Assembly: GCA_014650475.1 (NCBI GenBank)
Contig: BMVA01000007.1
Location: forward strand, 124,001-188,000
From: Streptomyces albogriseolus
GTDB taxonomy: Bacteria > Actinomycetota > Actinomycetes > Streptomycetales > Streptomycetaceae
Length of the DNA stretch: 64,000 nucleotides
Reading direction: 5' to 3'
Positions 63,228-64,000 of the stretch are shown one piece after another. The notes under the pieces were generated by a model. The model was not told the origin of the DNA. It did not search any database and saw nothing but the letters and a program-made list of their open reading frames with translations. The translations under genes were made by a program, and so were the position numbers. Each line of letters starts with the position of its first letter. Within the stretch, counting starts at the first letter, position 1.

Positions 63228-63701
63228 ATGACGCAGACACCTACGCCGGCCACGCCGGTGCACTGGAAGGTCGTCGTCGACGCGGCCGACCCCCACGCCC
63301 AGGCGGACTTCTGGGCCGCCGCCCTGCACTACGTGGTCGAGGACAACAGCCCGCTCATCGAGAAGCTGCTCGCCGCCGGGGCCGTCCCCGAGGCACTCAC
63401 GGTCGAGTCGCACGGCCGCCGCGCCTGGAGCGACCTGGCCGCCGTACGGCACCCCGACGACCCCTACGAGGAGGAGAGCGGCACCGGGCGCGGCCGGCGG
63501 CTGCTGTTCCAGCGGGTGCCCGAGGAGAAGACGGTCAAGAACCGGCTCCATCTCGATCTGCACCCCGGTGTGGACCGCCGTGACGAGGAGTCGGCCCGGC
63601 TGGAGGGGCTTGGCGCCCGGGTGCTGCGACGGGTGGAGGAGCCCTCCGGGAGCTGGGTCGTGATGGCGGACCCGGAGGGGAACGAGTTCTGTCTTCACTA
63701 G
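63228..63701 (+). CDS. VOC (glyoxalase-like) family protein
   Basis: 157-residue single-domain protein of the vicinal oxygen chelate superfamily: VHWKVVVDAADPHAQADFWA at the start, RLHLDLHPGV in the middle and SWVVMADPEGNEFCLH at the end. Such actinobacterial proteins are mostly uncharacterised dioxygenase or glyoxalase relatives. The ATG at 63228 lies 47 bp after rarD in the same direction. Confidence 0.9.
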   Translation: MTQTPTPATPVHWKVVVDAADPHAQADFWAAALHYVVEDNSPLIEKLLAAGAVPEALTVESHGRRAWSDLAAVRHPDDPYEEESGTGRGRRLLFQRVPEEKTVKNRLHLDLHPGVDRRDEESARLEGLGARVLRRVEEPSGSWVVMADPEGNEFCLH

Positions 63702-63720
63702 GCGGCGGCCGCCCGCGTGG

Positions 63721-64000
63721 TCACCCTCGCAAGCCGCGGGCGCGGGCGGTGAGGCGGTCCATGCGGGCGTGCGCGGAGTCCAGTTCCTCCTCCTCGTCTG
63801 CGGCGGGGCCGCCCTCGGAGGCGAGTTCGGTCCACAGCGCGACCAGGTCGCGTCCCAGTTCCAGCCCGAGCAGGGGGTCACGCACCCCGCGCCACGCAGT
63901 GGCCGCGCTGCGGACGTTGCCGTAGGCCGCCTCCGCGTCGCCCGCGCGGCGGCAGACGACGGCGAGGTCGAGGGAGAGCCGGAAGGCGCGCACCGGCTCG
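63721..64000 (-). CDS. Hypothetical protein, 5' end outside the window
   Basis: The 3' part of a leftward gene; about 93 codons are visible and run on beyond position 64000 (reading EPVRAFRLSLDLAVVCRRAG near the edge), although an in-frame ATG-type start exists at 63993. The visible part is helical (SAATAWRGVRDPLLGLELGR, EEEELDSAHARMDRLTARAR) with acidic runs and resembles the end of a TPR-like or regulatory protein. No function can be assigned from this fragment. Confidence 0.55.
   Translation of the reverse strand, partial: EPVRAFRLSLDLAVVCRRAGDAEAAYGNVRSAATAWRGVRDPLLGLELGRDLVALWTELASEGGPAADEEEELDSAHARMDRLTARARGLRG

Overview
The window is chromosomal DNA of very high G+C content. It has strong third-position GC bias, GTG and TTG starts, and a gene order that matches the Streptomyces core chromosome: secE-nusG-rplKA-rplJL-rpoBC-rpsL-rpsG-fusA-tuf on one side, and aspC, murB, rpmG, yajQ, a short nuo cluster and korAB on the other. 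From memory this corresponds to the S. coelicolor SCO4594-SCO4662 neighbourhood in reverse; no database was searched. The organism is almost certainly a Streptomyces.

Layout. 1-1.6 kb: an aldo/keto reductase (cut by the window edge) diverges from a TetR regulator across two 15-bp palindromic operators, followed by a remnant of an Rpn-type nuclease gene. 1.7-6.35 kb: the str operon (rpsL-rpsG-fusA-tuf), read leftward from a clear sigma-70 type promoter. 6.5-14.2 kb: an accessory island inserted between rpsL and rpoC. It holds a Crp-family regulator, a tandem intergenic repeat, and then five tightly packed rightward genes: class III nucleotidyl cyclase, degenerate P-loop/HEAT NTPase-like protein, SPFH-like protein, PycTM (Pycsar effector) membrane protein, and M48 metallopeptidase. 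14.2-28.1 kb: a DUF1707 protein, rpoC, rpoB, rplL, rplJ with its leader, a lipoprotein, rplA, rplK, nusG and secE, all leftward, with promoters and terminators between blocks. 28.2-39.8 kb: three tRNA genes, aspC, adenosine deaminase, murB, a HadA/HadB-like dehydratase pair, rpmG, several small enzymes, YihY, then the scar of an integrative element (integrase remnant plus an internally deleted tRNA-Tyr), yajQ and a GlsB-type membrane protein. 39.9-52.6 kb: an amino acid permease, YccF, HtpX and a ten-gene nuo cluster that has A, B, C and H-N but no D, E, F or G. 52.9-59.6 kb: two paralogous sensor kinases, a LuxR-type response regulator and the KorAB-type 2-oxoacid:ferredoxin oxidoreductase. 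59.7-64 kb: a secreted inhibitor-like/FG-GAP protein, a QorB-like reductase, RarD, a VOC-family protein and an edge-truncated gene.

The most interesting part is the island at 6.5-14.2 kb. The cyclase C-terminus and the NTPase N-terminus carry the same 28-residue glycine-rich motif (83 of 85 bases identical). This is the arrangement expected of a paired amyloid-type signalling motif linking an NLR-like sensor to its partner. With a PycTM effector in the same transcription unit, the cluster looks like a sensor-gated, cyclic-nucleotide-driven, membrane-targeting defence system, an uncommon elaboration of Pycsar. Other points worth a look are the natural Asn at RpoB 442 (E. coli Ser531, a rifampicin-resistance position), the deleted tRNA-Tyr, the repeat-bearing tail of NuoC, and the ferredoxin-type module suggested by nuo lacking DEFG next to korAB.
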